Shown: positions 41,168 to 51,367, counted from the first letter of the stretch. The stretch: DNA of 64,000 bases from Silvibacterium bohemicum (GCF_001006305.1 NZ_LBHJ01000003.1:1006631-1070630), one strand, 5' to 3'. The notes: a model not told the origin generated them from the letters alone. Program-made: numbers and translations.

Positions 41168-42679
41168 ATGGCAACTACTGAATACTTATCAAAATTACCC
41201 GGCGAGGATCGGGATCGGCAGGTCCAGGCACTGCCCGTCAGCAAGAAGAGCTGGGGCAGAATTGCAGACCCCGGCGCCATTGCCATGATGCTGAGCGACG
41301 CCGTGGTTATTCTGATGGCATTCGGCGTCGCCATTGTCCTGCGCGGAATTTTGTATCACAAGGCCAGCCGCTTTGTTGCTTTCACTCACGACGTAGCCGG
41401 GGCCCCGGTCAGCGCAGTGCTGGTCGGCGGATTCATCCTCGCGTACCTCCTGGTGGCGCATCGCTACGGATTGTTTTCTCCGTTGCCGCAGGCCAGCGAG
41501 CTTCACACCTTCCGCCTGACGGCGCAAGCATCCCTCAATGCCGGCCTTCTGCTATGCGGCGGCCTGTACATGACCGGCGCTTTCTCCGTCTCGCGATTGC
41601 TGGTGATCCTGCTCATCGCCGCCGCTATCGTCGCACTCTCCGTTCATCGCGCCCTCTGGAGACGCACAAGATTCCGTCAATATGAGCGCGGGCTGGAAAC
41701 ACGAAATGTAGTGATTCTGGGCACCAATCATTTCAGCTGCGCCGTAGGCCAGCATATCGAGAGAGATATCCGTCTCGGCTATCGCCTGCGCGGCTATGTC
41801 GCCACTCCCGATTCCATCCCAGGCTGCGAAGTGCCGAGCCATCAGCTGTTGGGCGGCATCGACTGCATACGCCAACTCACCCGGCTGCATTTCATCGATG
41901 AAGTAGTAATCGCCGAACCCTGCTCGACTGAGCAGGTCATCCGCCTGGTCGAAGAGGCGCGCGAGCTGGACCTGGATATTCGCACCATCTCAGGATACTT
42001 CGGCGAGCTCACAGCGGATACCCCGATCGAATATCTCGGAGCATTTCCCGTCGTCTCGCTCCATCGCAGCAAGACGCGAGCCATCGCCCTGGCGCTTAAG
42101 CGAGGAGTCGACATCGCGCTCTCGCTGGCCGCGCTGATCCTTGTCTTTCCCACCATGCTGGCCATTGCCATCGCCATCAAGATCGAAGGCAACGGATCCA
42201 TCTTCTATGTCTCCGAGCGCATCGGTAAGCGTGGCCGGGTCTTTCCGTGCTTCAAGTTCCGCACCATGGTGAAGGATGCAGACCGCATGAAGAAGGGAAT
42301 TGCCGCTCTCAACGAGCGAGACGGCATCCTCTTCAAGGTCACTAACGATCCCCGCATCACCCGGGTCGGGCGAATGCTCCGTAAATACAGCCTCGACGAG
42401 CTGCCGCAGTTCCTCAACGTCCTGCGCGGCGAGATGAGCATCGTCGGTCCGCGGCCTCCCATCGCCAGCGAAGTCGAGAAGTACGAGCTCGAGCACTTCC
42501 GCCGCCTCGAAGTGCTGCCCGGCCTGACCGGCCTATGGCAGGTGCAGGCGCGGCAGGATTCCTCCTTCGCCAAGTACATCGCGCTCGACACCGCCTACGT
42601 CGAGAATTGGAGCTTCTGGCTGGATCTCAAGATCCTCATGCGAACAGCCGAAGTAGTCCTCCGCGGCACCGGCACTTAG
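41168..42679 (+). CDS. Undecaprenyl-phosphate glycosylphosphotransferase (exopolysaccharide initiation)
   Basis: A 503-residue membrane enzyme that puts the first sugar phosphate on undecaprenyl phosphate. Residues about 38-160 form four to five membrane helices, about 170-280 a nucleotide-binding-like domain, and after a helix (about 305-325, 'VDIALSLAALILVFPTMLAIAI' in part) the bacterial sugar transferase domain: 'SIFYVSERIGKRGRVFPCFKFRTM', 'DELPQFLNVLRGEMSIVGPRPP' in part and 'LPGLTGLWQVQAR'. It belongs to the WbaP/CpsE/WcaJ superfamily. With ugd and Wzi it suggests capsule or EPS synthesis, but no other glycosyltransferases follow it. Confidence 0.92.
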   Translation: MATTEYLSKLPGEDRDRQVQALPVSKKSWGRIADPGAIAMMLSDAVVILMAFGVAIVLRGILYHKASRFVAFTHDVAGAPVSAVLVGGFILAYLLVAHRYGLFSPLPQASELHTFRLTAQASLNAGLLLCGGLYMTGAFSVSRLLVILLIAAAIVALSVHRALWRRTRFRQYERGLETRNVVILGTNHFSCAVGQHIERDIRLGYRLRGYVATPDSIPGCEVPSHQLLGGIDCIRQLTRLHFIDEVVIAEPCSTEQVIRLVEEARELDLDIRTISGYFGELTADTPIEYLGAFPVVSLHRSKTRAIALALKRGVDIALSLAALILVFPTMLAIAIAIKIEGNGSIFYVSERIGKRGRVFPCFKFRTMVKDADRMKKGIAALNERDGILFKVTNDPRITRVGRMLRKYSLDELPQFLNVLRGEMSIVGPRPPIASEVEKYELEHFRRLEVLPGLTGLWQVQARQDSSFAKYIALDTAYVENWSFWLDLKILMRTAEVVLRGTGT

Positions 42680-43100
42680 AACACGCTCTAATCCTCGCTG
42701 AACGCACCCGCCGCTCTCTTCCAGTGGTGTCCTCTGTCGCGGCTGCACATCTGATCGCAGACAGTGGAATTTTCTTTGCTTACATTCTCACCGTTAACGA
42801 AAGCTTCCTCTTCAGCAGAAGAGCACCGCGGCCATCACAGTCGAGAGCGAAATTTATTCCCTCCAGTAGCGCATCAGTTTTCATCACGCCAAGCTTTTGA
42901 TCGCGCGAAAGTAATCCGTCGGTGACACCCAGAAACTGACCACTATCCGTCAAATTGGCGTGAAATTTTTGCTAAAAAATAAATCACTTACCAACTTATT
43001 TCAGTGGTGCGGGACTCATTCCTGATCTCCGCGCCAAAACTTAAAGACATCGGCGCACCTAAGATTGCCGGGCCAGGCTGTACTTTCTTTCGGAGGACTT
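42680..43100. other. Upstream region of the TonB-dependent receptor
   Basis: 421 bp without a recognisable gene. An A/T-rich patch at about 42950-42995 (caaattggcg, then tgaaatttttgctaaaaaataaat in part) is the best place for a promoter, but no clear -35/-10 pair with 17-bp spacing was found. Confidence 0.5.
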
Positions 43101-46100
43101 TTGACCAGACGCCGTCTCTCTGCAGCAGTCGTGTTTCTGCTGATCGCCATAGCTGTACGCAGTTTCCCCCAGAACGCGAACACTTCGCTCCGCGGCGTTG
43201 TTCAAGATCCCACCAGCGCAGTTGTCCCCGGAGCCAAAATCATCCTGGCCGATCCGGCCAACGGCAGCAGGTTCGCTGCCACATCGAACGGCTCGGGTGA
43301 ATATGTCTTCGCTCAGATTCCGCCTGCCAAGTACACGATCACAGTTTCGGCCACGGGCTTCGGCAACCAAACCAAGACGGCCGAGCTGCTGGTCAATCAG
43401 CCCGCCACCATTGATTTCACCGTCTCAGTCCAGGCCAGCAGTGAAGTGATCAATGTGAGCGCTGAAGCGCAAACGTTGAATACCACGGACGCTTCGCTCG
43501 GCGGCTCGATGAACAATTCGCTGATCCAGGCATTACCGAGCGAAGGCCGCAACGTCCCCGACCTGCTCTCGCTGCAACCTGGCGTGCTCAATCTCGGACA
43601 AAATTCCGGCAGGCCTTCCAATCCCAACGAGCAAAACGATCCGCGCAGCGGCGCGGTCAACGGCGGCCGTTCCGACCAGGGCAACATCACCGTCGATGGG
43701 CTCGACGACAATGATCAGGTCAACGGTTTCGCATTCACCGGAGTGCTCCGTGAAACCCAGGATTCGGTCGAGGAATTCCGCGTAACCACCGGGAATGCCG
43801 GCGCCGATCAGGGCCGCTCTTCCGGCGCGCAGGTTAGCCTGGTCACTAAGTCCGGAACCAACCAATTCCACGGCGCTCTCTATGAATACAATCGGCCCAC
43901 TTTCACCGTAGCCAATGACTGGTTCAACAAGGCAGCTGAATTAGGCAACGGTCAGGCGAATACGCCTCCTAAGCTCATCCGCAATACCTTTGGCGGTGCG
44001 CTCGGCGGCCCGATCCTCAAAAACAAGCTCTTCTTCTTTGCCAACTACGAAGGCCAGCGCCAGGCGGAGAACCAGATTGTGAGCGAGATCGCTCCCACCG
44101 CGAGTTACAAGCAGGGAATCATCACTTATCAGGGCGACAGCGCAGCCGGCGCGCTTCAGAACACTTCCATCTCGGCCGCGCAAGTTACAGCACTCGATGC
44201 CGGCTGCCAAGCGTGCAATACCTCTAGCTATCCCAACGGCCCTGGTCCCAATCCCAACATTCTCAGCTACCTCAATCAGTACCCCACAGCCAACGGAACG
44301 ACCCTCGGCGACGGACTGAATACCGGCTCTTTCACTTTCTCCTCACCGAATCCCGTTGCGCTGAATACCACGATCGTCCGCCTTGATTACACTCCTGACG
44401 ACAAACAGCGCATCTTCGTGCGCGGCAACTTCCAGAAGGACACCACACTAGGCACGGAACAATTTCCCGGACAGGGTCCTTCTTCCACGTTGGTGGACAA
44501 CACGAAGGGACTGGCCGCTGGCTATACGTATACCTTCACTCCCAACCTCATCAACGACCTTCGCTATGGCTATATACGCCAGGGCTTTGGCAACCTCGGG
44601 GCCGGCAGCGGCGACTACGTCAACATCAAATTCCTTACGTCGCTCACCTCCGAGAACCGCAATACCATCATCAGCGTGCCGGTGAACAACATCGTTGATA
44701 ACCTGAGCTGGACTAAGGGGAAACACACTGTCGCATTCGGAGGAAACTGGCGGCTCGTCCATCAGAATCGCACCTCCGACTCGAACTCCTTTAACGTCGC
44801 CAGCACCAATCCCCTCTGGCTTGCGGGCAATCCTCCTGACCCGTCCACGATTGGTGGCCTCCCTGTAGACGCCGGTTTTTCGCAATCTTACCTGGAGGCT
44901 TACGCTAATCTGGTCGGCACCGTGCCCGACGTTACAACGACCGAGAACTATCAGGTCACGAGCGCCACATCCGGCTCCTTGCTTGGCGACGGTGCGCCTC
45001 TCGCGCGCCATTTCAAAGCCAACGAATTCGAATGGTACGTTCAAGATTCCTGGCATGCCACACCCAAGCTCACGATGACCTTTGGCATACGGCACAGCAT
45101 CCTGCAAACTCCTTGGGAAACGCACGGTCAGCAGGTCGCTCCCACCATCGATACTCACGCCTGGTTCACGGAGCGTGAAGCTGCCGCTCAGCAAGGACAG
45201 GTATATGAGCCAAACCTGGCCTTTAGTCCAAGTGGGCCCTTCTACAACAAGCCGGGCTATTGGCCCAAGCAGAAGGCGAACTTTGCTCCGCGTGCCTCTT
45301 TCGCTTATGCTCTTGACTCGAAGACCTCGATTCGCGCCGGCTTCGGAATCTTCTTCGATCACTATGGCGAGCAACTGGTGAGCACCTTCGATCAGAACGG
45401 CTCCTTCGGAATCAATTCTCAGATCGAGAGTCCCGCCGACGCTTACAATTTCGAAAACGCTCCTCGTTACGTCAACAACCGTACCTTTCCGCCCATCAGT
45501 AACGGGATAGCGCCGGCAACCATCAGCTATCCCTACACGGCACCCACAAATAACTTTGCAATCAGCTGGGGCTTAGACAACCACCTCAAGACTCCTTACT
45601 CCGAATCCATCGACTTATCGGTGCAGCGTCAGCTTCCCGGCGGTTTCACCCTCGAGACGAACTATGTTGGCCGCCTCGGGCGTCATCTTTTGCAAAGCCT
45701 CGATCTCGCCCAGCCCGTCGACTTCGTCGATAATAAAGGCGGAGGAGACTACTTCACCGCCGGCACTCAGCTCGCCAAGCTGGTTGATGCCAATGGCGGC
45801 AGGGCTCCCGCTCCGGTTCCCGCCATCAAATACTTTGAAGACGTCTTTCCATTTATGGCTGGATACGAATATGCGGGTGAGAGCGCTACCCAGGCCATCT
45901 ATGACCTGGAGTGGGCACCCAACCGCAGCACTCTGGGAGAGACCAACGCTCTCGCCGACCTTGACTTCTCCTGCCTTTACGGCTGCCCGCTGGGTACCCG
46001 TTTCTGGCAAAATCAGTTCTCCTCTCTGTATGCGCTGTCCACCATTGGCGTGAGCTACTACAACGCCGGTCAATTTATCCTCCGTCATCCCACCAGTCAT

Positions 46101-46844
46101 GGATTGAATCTTGATTTCAGTTACACCCTATCGAAATCCATCGACATGGGGTCGGACACGGAACGCGGCAATGAAACCTCCAACCTTTCTAACGACGGGT
46201 CGTTCAGTGCCATCCTGAACACTTGGAAGCCCTCTCTCAATCGAGCTCCTTCAGACTTCGACACCCGGCATCTCATCACCGCCGACTGGGTTTATCAGCT
46301 TCCCGTCGGTCAGGGAAAGCAGTTTCTCGGCTCGACAAGCGCCGCTGCCAACGCCGTCATTGGCGGCTGGCAGTGGTCAGGCATCAATCGCTGGACCAGC
46401 GGACTGCCTTTTGGTGTAACCGAGCCTGGTTTCACCACCGACTGGAACGATTCAAGCTTCGGTGTCGTGACAGGCAAGGTTCAGTTGCACAAGCACGTCG
46501 TCAACGGAGCCCCGCAGATCTTTGCCAATCCAAACGCAATCAATTCCGGAATACTCACGGGCGGGCCTATCCGTCTTCCTTATCCGGGTGAGGCCGGAGA
46601 ACGTAACAACTTCCGCGGCGACGGCATCTTTGGCATCGACTCCGGTCTATCCAAAACCTGGGGGATGAAAGAATATGGAGCTCTCAAGTTTGCCTGGGAG
46701 GTTTTCAACGTCACCAACAGCGTGCGCTTCAACACCAGCCCCAACGATCTAGGGCAGGGCCTGGGCACCGGCAGCCTCGGTGTCTACAATGCAACCCTCT
46801 CCACACCTCGCCGTATGCAATTCTCCTTGCGCTACGACTTCTAA
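43101..46844 (+). CDS. TonB-dependent receptor, Oar-like, with carboxypeptidase regulatory domain
   Basis: A 1,247-residue outer-membrane protein. Signal peptide: RRRLSAAVVFLLIAIAVRSF in part. Residues about 30-110 are the CarboxypepD_reg domain ('TSLRGVVQDPTSAVVPGAKI', 'SGEYVFAQIPPAKYTITVSA'). A plug domain follows (about 120-230, 'ALPSEGRNVPDLLSLQPGV', 'ITVDGLDDNDQVNG') and then a long 22-strand barrel ending in an aromatic residue ('RRMQFSLRYDF'). The type is abundant in Acidobacteria and thought to import oligosaccharides or peptides. TTG 43101 is chosen because GGAGG lies four bases upstream; the in-frame TTG at 43065 would bury the signal peptide. A strong terminator follows. Confidence 0.93.
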   Translation: MTRRRLSAAVVFLLIAIAVRSFPQNANTSLRGVVQDPTSAVVPGAKIILADPANGSRFAATSNGSGEYVFAQIPPAKYTITVSATGFGNQTKTAELLVNQPATIDFTVSVQASSEVINVSAEAQTLNTTDASLGGSMNNSLIQALPSEGRNVPDLLSLQPGVLNLGQNSGRPSNPNEQNDPRSGAVNGGRSDQGNITVDGLDDNDQVNGFAFTGVLRETQDSVEEFRVTTGNAGADQGRSSGAQVSLVTKSGTNQFHGALYEYNRPTFTVANDWFNKAAELGNGQANTPPKLIRNTFGGALGGPILKNKLFFFANYEGQRQAENQIVSEIAPTASYKQGIITYQGDSAAGALQNTSISAAQVTALDAGCQACNTSSYPNGPGPNPNILSYLNQYPTANGTTLGDGLNTGSFTFSSPNPVALNTTIVRLDYTPDDKQRIFVRGNFQKDTTLGTEQFPGQGPSSTLVDNTKGLAAGYTYTFTPNLINDLRYGYIRQGFGNLGAGSGDYVNIKFLTSLTSENRNTIISVPVNNIVDNLSWTKGKHTVAFGGNWRLVHQNRTSDSNSFNVASTNPLWLAGNPPDPSTIGGLPVDAGFSQSYLEAYANLVGTVPDVTTTENYQVTSATSGSLLGDGAPLARHFKANEFEWYVQDSWHATPKLTMTFGIRHSILQTPWETHGQQVAPTIDTHAWFTEREAAAQQGQVYEPNLAFSPSGPFYNKPGYWPKQKANFAPRASFAYALDSKTSIRAGFGIFFDHYGEQLVSTFDQNGSFGINSQIESPADAYNFENAPRYVNNRTFPPISNGIAPATISYPYTAPTNNFAISWGLDNHLKTPYSESIDLSVQRQLPGGFTLETNYVGRLGRHLLQSLDLAQPVDFVDNKGGGDYFTAGTQLAKLVDANGGRAPAPVPAIKYFEDVFPFMAGYEYAGESATQAIYDLEWAPNRSTLGETNALADLDFSCLYGCPLGTRFWQNQFSSLYALSTIGVSYYNAGQFILRHPTSHGLNLDFSYTLSKSIDMGSDTERGNETSNLSNDGSFSAILNTWKPSLNRAPSDFDTRHLITADWVYQLPVGQGKQFLGSTSAAANAVIGGWQWSGINRWTSGLPFGVTEPGFTTDWNDSSFGVVTGKVQLHKHVVNGAPQIFANPNAINSGILTGGPIRLPYPGEAGERNNFRGDGIFGIDSGLSKTWGMKEYGALKFAWEVFNVTNSVRFNTSPNDLGQGLGTGSLGVYNATLSTPRRMQFSLRYDF

Positions 46845-46858
46845 CTCTCAGCCTGACC

Positions 46859-46898
46859 AAATGCCGGAGGCGTCACGCTCTCCGGCATTTTTCTTTTC
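46859..46898 (+). terminator. Intrinsic terminator of the TonB-dependent receptor gene
   Basis: AAATGCCGGAG (46859-46869) pairs with CTCCGGCATTT (46880-46890), 11 bp with a 10-nt loop, followed by TTCTTTTC. It starts 15 bases after the stop codon. Confidence 0.9.
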
Positions 46899-47366
46899 AG
46901 CAGCTGTGACATCGGCACGTCTCGCCGTGAAGACCTTCGATCCACGAAAATGTGCATCCTGTGTTCTACACGAAACTCCAACACCGTATGGCCTTAGAGA
47001 GCGTCAACCAGGGCTTACTTCGGTCGCCCGCGCACAGGAAATGGAGTTTTCAATGTACGTGACGGGGAACTCCGAAAGTGAAACGACCGTTACTTGAAAA
47101 AATTGCGGGATTTGTATGAAATAAAGACAGATACCGATGCCATTGGCATCAACACTTGAACTATACAGAATATACGTTATCGGACGTTGATGTAGTTTCT
47201 TTATGTTCCTTGCTGACGCCGGGTTTGCGTCACAGCATCACCACGATCAACGCTCCGTGAGCGCCGCTTTTGCAACATTTGCGTCAGCGCGGTCGATCAT
47301 CCAGAGTCGCTCCACTTTGGTAAGCCGCTGCCTCAGGAGTTCCCATATTCGGGTGCCACGGTTCCC
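46899..47366. other. Gap at the left edge of the accessory block
   Basis: No intact gene is seen between the receptor terminator and the gene remnant at 47367. Base composition becomes more AT-rich (for example around 47090-47205). Open frames here lack family features; part may be the decayed 5' half of the remnant. Confidence 0.55.
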
Positions 47367-47570
47367 GTGCCGGCTTCTTCGATCACGTCTCGAAAGTATG
47401 AGAACGGCTGGATGAGCGACCTTGAAGCAGCGAACTTCCCTATCGCCGGCAGCATGTTGAACGATCTATCAATAACGCTCGACAATGAAATGCAGCGGAA
47501 GGTCTTTGAGTGGGCGATCAAGACAACGATGGTTCTACATGGGAATAAATTCGCTGCTGGCGTGTCATGA
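47367..47570 (+). pseudogene. Remnant of a GWMSxLE...WAxKTxMV protein (HNH-associated family)
   Basis: The frame reads 'ENGWMSDLEAANFPI' and 'QRKVFEWAIKTTMVLHGNKF' before a stop. From memory, many bacterial hypothetical proteins with an N-terminal HNH-like zinc motif have 'CxxCNNGWMSxLE' followed some 40 residues later by 'WAxKTAMVxE'. Here the cysteines before GWMS are lost ('SRKYENGWMS') and the frame stops soon after, with other open frames continuing. This looks like a decayed gene. The family assignment is by motif only. Confidence 0.45.
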
Positions 47571-47753
47571 GCTACATGCGGAGAATGCAGATTCCCGAAG
47601 TCCTCGCCTAAAATTGGCCTCCCCTTGGCAATCGCGCGGCAACTACGACTCGACGTCAATGGCAAACTGAAAACGTTATGGCTGTGCTAGCCGTATATCG
47701 GCCAAAAAGCACCCTCACTTACTGATCACTTCCACAGCAAAGGATGCGCAAGC

Positions 47754-48971
47754 ATGAGCGACGATAAGCCTCCCACTGGAATAGCACTTTCAGCACTCGA
47801 TCCGACTTTTCGGGATCATCCTAGCCTATACATAGACCAGCTTCGATCAGAGGAACCTGTGCATCAAGATCGGGAATTCGACAGAATCGTGCTCACACGT
47901 GCCGAGGATATCGAATCTGTTCTGAACGATCGTAAATTGGCTAAGGATCCGCGGAAATCCAGGCCAGGCTCTTTCGCGCGTGTCATAGAAAGAGTGGATG
48001 ATGATTACAAGCCGACCATGTTGTTCGCGGACCCTCCCGATCACAAGCGTCTTCGCGACCTGGTTTCGAAGGCATTCAATCAGCAATCCGTCGATGCCAT
48101 ACGACCACGCATCGTTGAAATAGGAAATCGACTTCTGGACGAGATTCCCGATCCTGATCGCTTCGACGTTATCGAAGCCTATGCAAATCCCCTGCCGACA
48201 ATCGTGATCGCCGCAATGCTGGGGATCGACGACAAGGATAGAGAAGATTTTAAGCACTGGTCTGACAGTCAGGTAATTGGCTTCAATCCCAGGCGCACCG
48301 TAGAAGAAACTGCTGTACTCGTGGCGGGACGCAAAGCATTGAACGAATATTTCGCAAGGATTATCGATCAGCGCCGCAAAGAACGTGGGTCCGACCTTAT
48401 TAGCAATCTCATATCGGCCGAAGAAGTAGGACAGAAACTCACAGAACGGGAGATCGTCGACGTTTGTATCCTGCTGCTCATCGCCGGGAATGTTACGACA
48501 ACCGACCTGATTGGCAACGCCGTTCTGGCACTCATCAACAATCCGGAGGAACGGGATAAACTCACTACGCGGCCCGAACTAATTCGCGATGCAGTTGAAG
48601 AGGTCTTGCGTTACGACTCGCCGGTCGTGAATGCGACTCGCATTGCAACCAAGCCCATGCAGATGGGAGGAGTGGATATCGGGGAGGGGCAAAGCATCAC
48701 AACGCTATTGTTCGGTGCGAATCACGATCCGGCAGCACATCCCAACCCGGAGAAGTTTGATATCGAGCGCCAGGACAAAAAGCACTCTTCTTTCGGAGGT
48801 GGCATTCACTACTGTCTCGGAGCACCGCTCGCACGCGTGGAAGCACAGATCGCCATCCCACTGCTATTGACGAGGTTTCCTAAGCTTCGCCTCATGGCCG
48901 GCCATCACCCAATGCGGAAATCATTGCCATCTTTCAATGGCCTGGAAGCTCTATGGGTCGACACGGATTAG
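47754..48971 (+). CDS. Cytochrome P450
   Basis: A 405-residue class I bacterial P450. The haem-thiolate loop is 'SSFGGGIHYCLGAPLARVEA' with C354; the K-helix ExxR is E283-R286 in 'VEEVLRYDSPV'; the C-helix 'DHKRLRDLVSKAF' is normal. The oxygen-activating I-helix reads 'LLIAGNVTTTD' (A244-T249): the Thr is present but the usual acidic residue before it is Val. It hydroxylates or otherwise oxidises an unknown organic substrate and needs a ferredoxin partner that is not encoded nearby. It stands just after the gene remnant and opens the accessory block. Base use is less GC-rich than in core genes. Confidence 0.93.
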   Translation: MSDDKPPTGIALSALDPTFRDHPSLYIDQLRSEEPVHQDREFDRIVLTRAEDIESVLNDRKLAKDPRKSRPGSFARVIERVDDDYKPTMLFADPPDHKRLRDLVSKAFNQQSVDAIRPRIVEIGNRLLDEIPDPDRFDVIEAYANPLPTIVIAAMLGIDDKDREDFKHWSDSQVIGFNPRRTVEETAVLVAGRKALNEYFARIIDQRRKERGSDLISNLISAEEVGQKLTEREIVDVCILLLIAGNVTTTDLIGNAVLALINNPEERDKLTTRPELIRDAVEEVLRYDSPVVNATRIATKPMQMGGVDIGEGQSITTLLFGANHDPAAHPNPEKFDIERQDKKHSSFGGGIHYCLGAPLARVEAQIAIPLLLTRFPKLRLMAGHHPMRKSLPSFNGLEALWVDTD

Positions 48972-49008
48972 TCTTAGCAAAAAGAATCAATGTCGAGTGC
49001 GAATTCTC

Positions 49009-49680
49009 TTAAACCTCGGAGCCGCTGCTGAATGTAGGTGGCGGCAACGCAGCATATGAATCAAATTTACCCGATTTCCAGATATCCGCGACGTCCCCAG
49101 CTTCTGATTCCATCTCAGAGAGAAACTGTTGGACGTAGGGCAATCGCAACGCAAAGAGCCTGCGTCCTTCATCGGTCTGAACGTATTCCGAAGCAATTTC
49201 AATCTTTCTCTTGTACCACTCTATCGCCTCAAAAGGCGCTAGCCCCATCTGCCCGAACATTGAAAAAACGCGGGCGATACCCACCGCCGCCAGGCCATCG
49301 AGTTTATCTGCGTCAAACAGAACTCTTGCCTCGTCTGTAGATGGCTTGATAGTACGGACATGTTCTGAGGAGTGTTCCGCAATGACCGTAAGAACATCGC
49401 TTGCACGATCATTCGGACAACCCGCCTGCCGCAGAATTTCCTCTGCCGCCAGCAGGCTCAACTCCACATGTTCCGCTTTCCTTCCAGTTGGCTGGTCAAC
49501 ATCGTGTAAGAGCACCGCAAGCTCGAGAAGCTCATAATCGACGCCTTGGATGGTTGCGGCAATCTTAAGAGCATTATGCATTACACGCTCTATGTGGTCG
49601 AAACGATGTGCAACCGATTGTTCGGAATTACTTACTCGTTTTAAAACTTCGCTCTTAACACAACTCGTCAGCTTCGACAT
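49009..49680 (-). CDS. HD-domain hydrolase (YpgQ/YedJ-like)
   Basis: A 223-residue protein with the metal ligands His in 'VAHRFDHIERVMHNALKIA', HD in 'ELAVLLHDVDQP', His in 'EHVELSLLAAEEIL' and 'VIAEHSSEHV', and Asp in 'LFDADKLDGLAAVGIARVF'. The pattern is that of small HD phosphohydrolases acting on nucleotides. ATG 49680 has GAGGAG about six bases upstream, which decides the start over an ATG eight codons earlier. It is convergent with the P450 gene and 86 bp downstream of the bicupin. Confidence 0.85.
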   Translation of the reverse strand: MSKLTSCVKSEVLKRVSNSEQSVAHRFDHIERVMHNALKIAATIQGVDYELLELAVLLHDVDQPTGRKAEHVELSLLAAEEILRQAGCPNDRASDVLTVIAEHSSEHVRTIKPSTDEARVLFDADKLDGLAAVGIARVFSMFGQMGLAPFEAIEWYKRKIEIASEYVQTDEGRRLFALRLPYVQQFLSEMESEAGDVADIWKSGKFDSYAALPPPTFSSGSEV

Positions 49681-49765
49681 GCTGTCTCCTCGCCCGGACA
49701 TCACGACTGCCGAGCGGAAAGCGTCACCTGGCGATGATAGCCTTCCCTCAGCAGAGGCGCGTTGC

Positions 49766-51001
49766 CTAAGACTTGGTCAATGGGTCAATAGGATTGATTC
49801 GTGGCACAAGAAGCGGATCTTCGTCTGTGAAAGGAAATCGAGGAAGCGCTGAGGGCTCAACTTTAAACGTCGCCGCCAACACATCGCGGGAATAACATCC
49901 AACTGCCGTTCTTACGCCGATGTCCCCTGGAGAAACTTGATCGAAGAAGACGAGCAATTTGAGATCACCGTCGCCGATGTCCTCGAAGTGGTGCGGATAC
50001 GCCCGTGGTATGAAATAGACATCTCCTTGATTCATCTCGAATGTGTCGGCCGATCCATCCGGGCTCACGATCGTCATCCGGCCTTTTCCCTTGGCTATGT
50101 ATCCCATCTCCGCAGTCTCGGGATGCCAATGTAATTCGCGCATTCCCTGATTGGTAAGATCCACGGAGAACATTGCAATATTCTGGAGGGCCGGCCAAAG
50201 CTTGGCGAGAGCCGTACGGGCTGTGCCTGCTTCGGAATTCCGCTGTGGCAAAGCCGCCTCGATGGAATACTTGTAGGGATTGTTCTCTTTGTCTTGGACT
50301 TCAATCACGGCCGCGGTCGTTCGATGCCCTATTTCAGTGTTCTGCCGCGTCCTTTTCAAATTGGCGAAGTCAGATGCAGGCAAGCCAAAGCTGTTACCGA
50401 GAACAGCATCACTGAAACAGCCAAAGGTGCCGGAGAGACTGAAGTCCTCCGGGCTCTCGTGTGAAAACCCAAGAATGATTTCACCTTCTTGCGTGCCAAT
50501 GTTCTCGACGTGATGGAGAGCGCCGGATGGCACAAAAAACATCTCGCCGGCGGATATGACGAAACTGTTTCTGGCCTCGCCGTTGCTGGCGATCGTTACA
50601 AGGTGCTCTCCGTGCAGGCAATATCCCAGCTCGTGCGCATTTGCGTGCCAGTGTGGCTCTCGAACACCTTTTGGCGCGAGAAGCAAACGGCGAATCGAGA
50701 GCCGCTCAAGCACGGGCAGATCGCTCACATCGATGCGAGTCTGGCTGCCAAAGTCACCGGCGAAATACGGCTTTTTCTTAGTGACCGAAGTGATATGCGG
50801 AGAAGCGGCGGCCTGATTGCCTGGAGCCGCTATTTTCCCGGCAGTCTCAGCGCTGCTCGCCGAATGATCGGCTTCGCCCTTGCTGGTCTGCCCGAACACA
50901 TGAGGGGCCATCAGAGTTCCCGCGCCTATGGTTGCTGCCGCCGCACCTAGAAAAGAACGGCGGCTCAAGGATTTCTCGTCTTCCGCTTCGATCGCTTTCA
51001 C
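49766..51001 (-). CDS. Tat-exported bicupin (oxalate decarboxylase-like)
   Basis: A 411-residue protein. The twin-arginine signal is 'SRRSFLGAAAATIGAG'. Two cupin domains follow, each with a complete metal site: H117, H119, E124 with H163/H164 ('EPHWHANAHELGY', 'ALHHVEN'), and H291, H293, E298 with H337/H338 ('ELHWHPETAEMGY', 'YPHHFEDIG'). That is the Mn-binding plan of oxalate decarboxylase/oxidase bicupins. The lid with the catalytic Glu ('SENST' in OxdC) is not recognisable, so another small-acid or dioxygenase reaction is possible. Start codon GTG 51001. No formate or oxalate gene lies nearby. Confidence 0.85.
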   Translation of the reverse strand: MKAIEAEDEKSLSRRSFLGAAAATIGAGTLMAPHVFGQTSKGEADHSASSAETAGKIAAPGNQAAASPHITSVTKKKPYFAGDFGSQTRIDVSDLPVLERLSIRRLLLAPKGVREPHWHANAHELGYCLHGEHLVTIASNGEARNSFVISAGEMFFVPSGALHHVENIGTQEGEIILGFSHESPEDFSLSGTFGCFSDAVLGNSFGLPASDFANLKRTRQNTEIGHRTTAAVIEVQDKENNPYKYSIEAALPQRNSEAGTARTALAKLWPALQNIAMFSVDLTNQGMRELHWHPETAEMGYIAKGKGRMTIVSPDGSADTFEMNQGDVYFIPRAYPHHFEDIGDGDLKLLVFFDQVSPGDIGVRTAVGCYSRDVLAATFKVEPSALPRFPFTDEDPLLVPRINPIDPLTKS

Positions 51002-51367
51002 TACTTCGTCTCTCTTCGTTCATGCAATATTGGGAGTCCTCCATGTGAGGAAACTACAACCGAACAGGAACTTCAAGTTCATCCGGCAATGAACAGCCTT
51101 CTTTCTTTCGAGGCCGGTTTCAAGATGTTCAGCCGTCCCGCGAAATCAAGATCGCGACTCATTTGTCAGTTGCAGACCATCTGCTTTCGCAGGCCCCTGT
51201 GAATAAAAACACTCCAGGTGGCAAATTATGCCCATGTTTTTATCTTACAAACGAGATTGTTGTCACAAGAAGGTTGCGCGGATAAACCGACCGGCACATA
51301 AGCCTGAAACCCACGATGGTGAATGTGGGTCATCTCCAAGTGAAGCCAGTTGGCGATCTTGCCGGGC
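51002..51367. other. Gap between bicupin and haloalkane dehalogenase genes
   Basis: 366 bp with no supported gene. AT-rich around 51200-51270 (cctgtgaataaaaacac; tgtttttatcttac). An ACCCAC...GTGGGT hairpin (51309-51330) lies downstream of the dehalogenase stop. The bicupin promoter should be in the left part. Confidence 0.55.
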
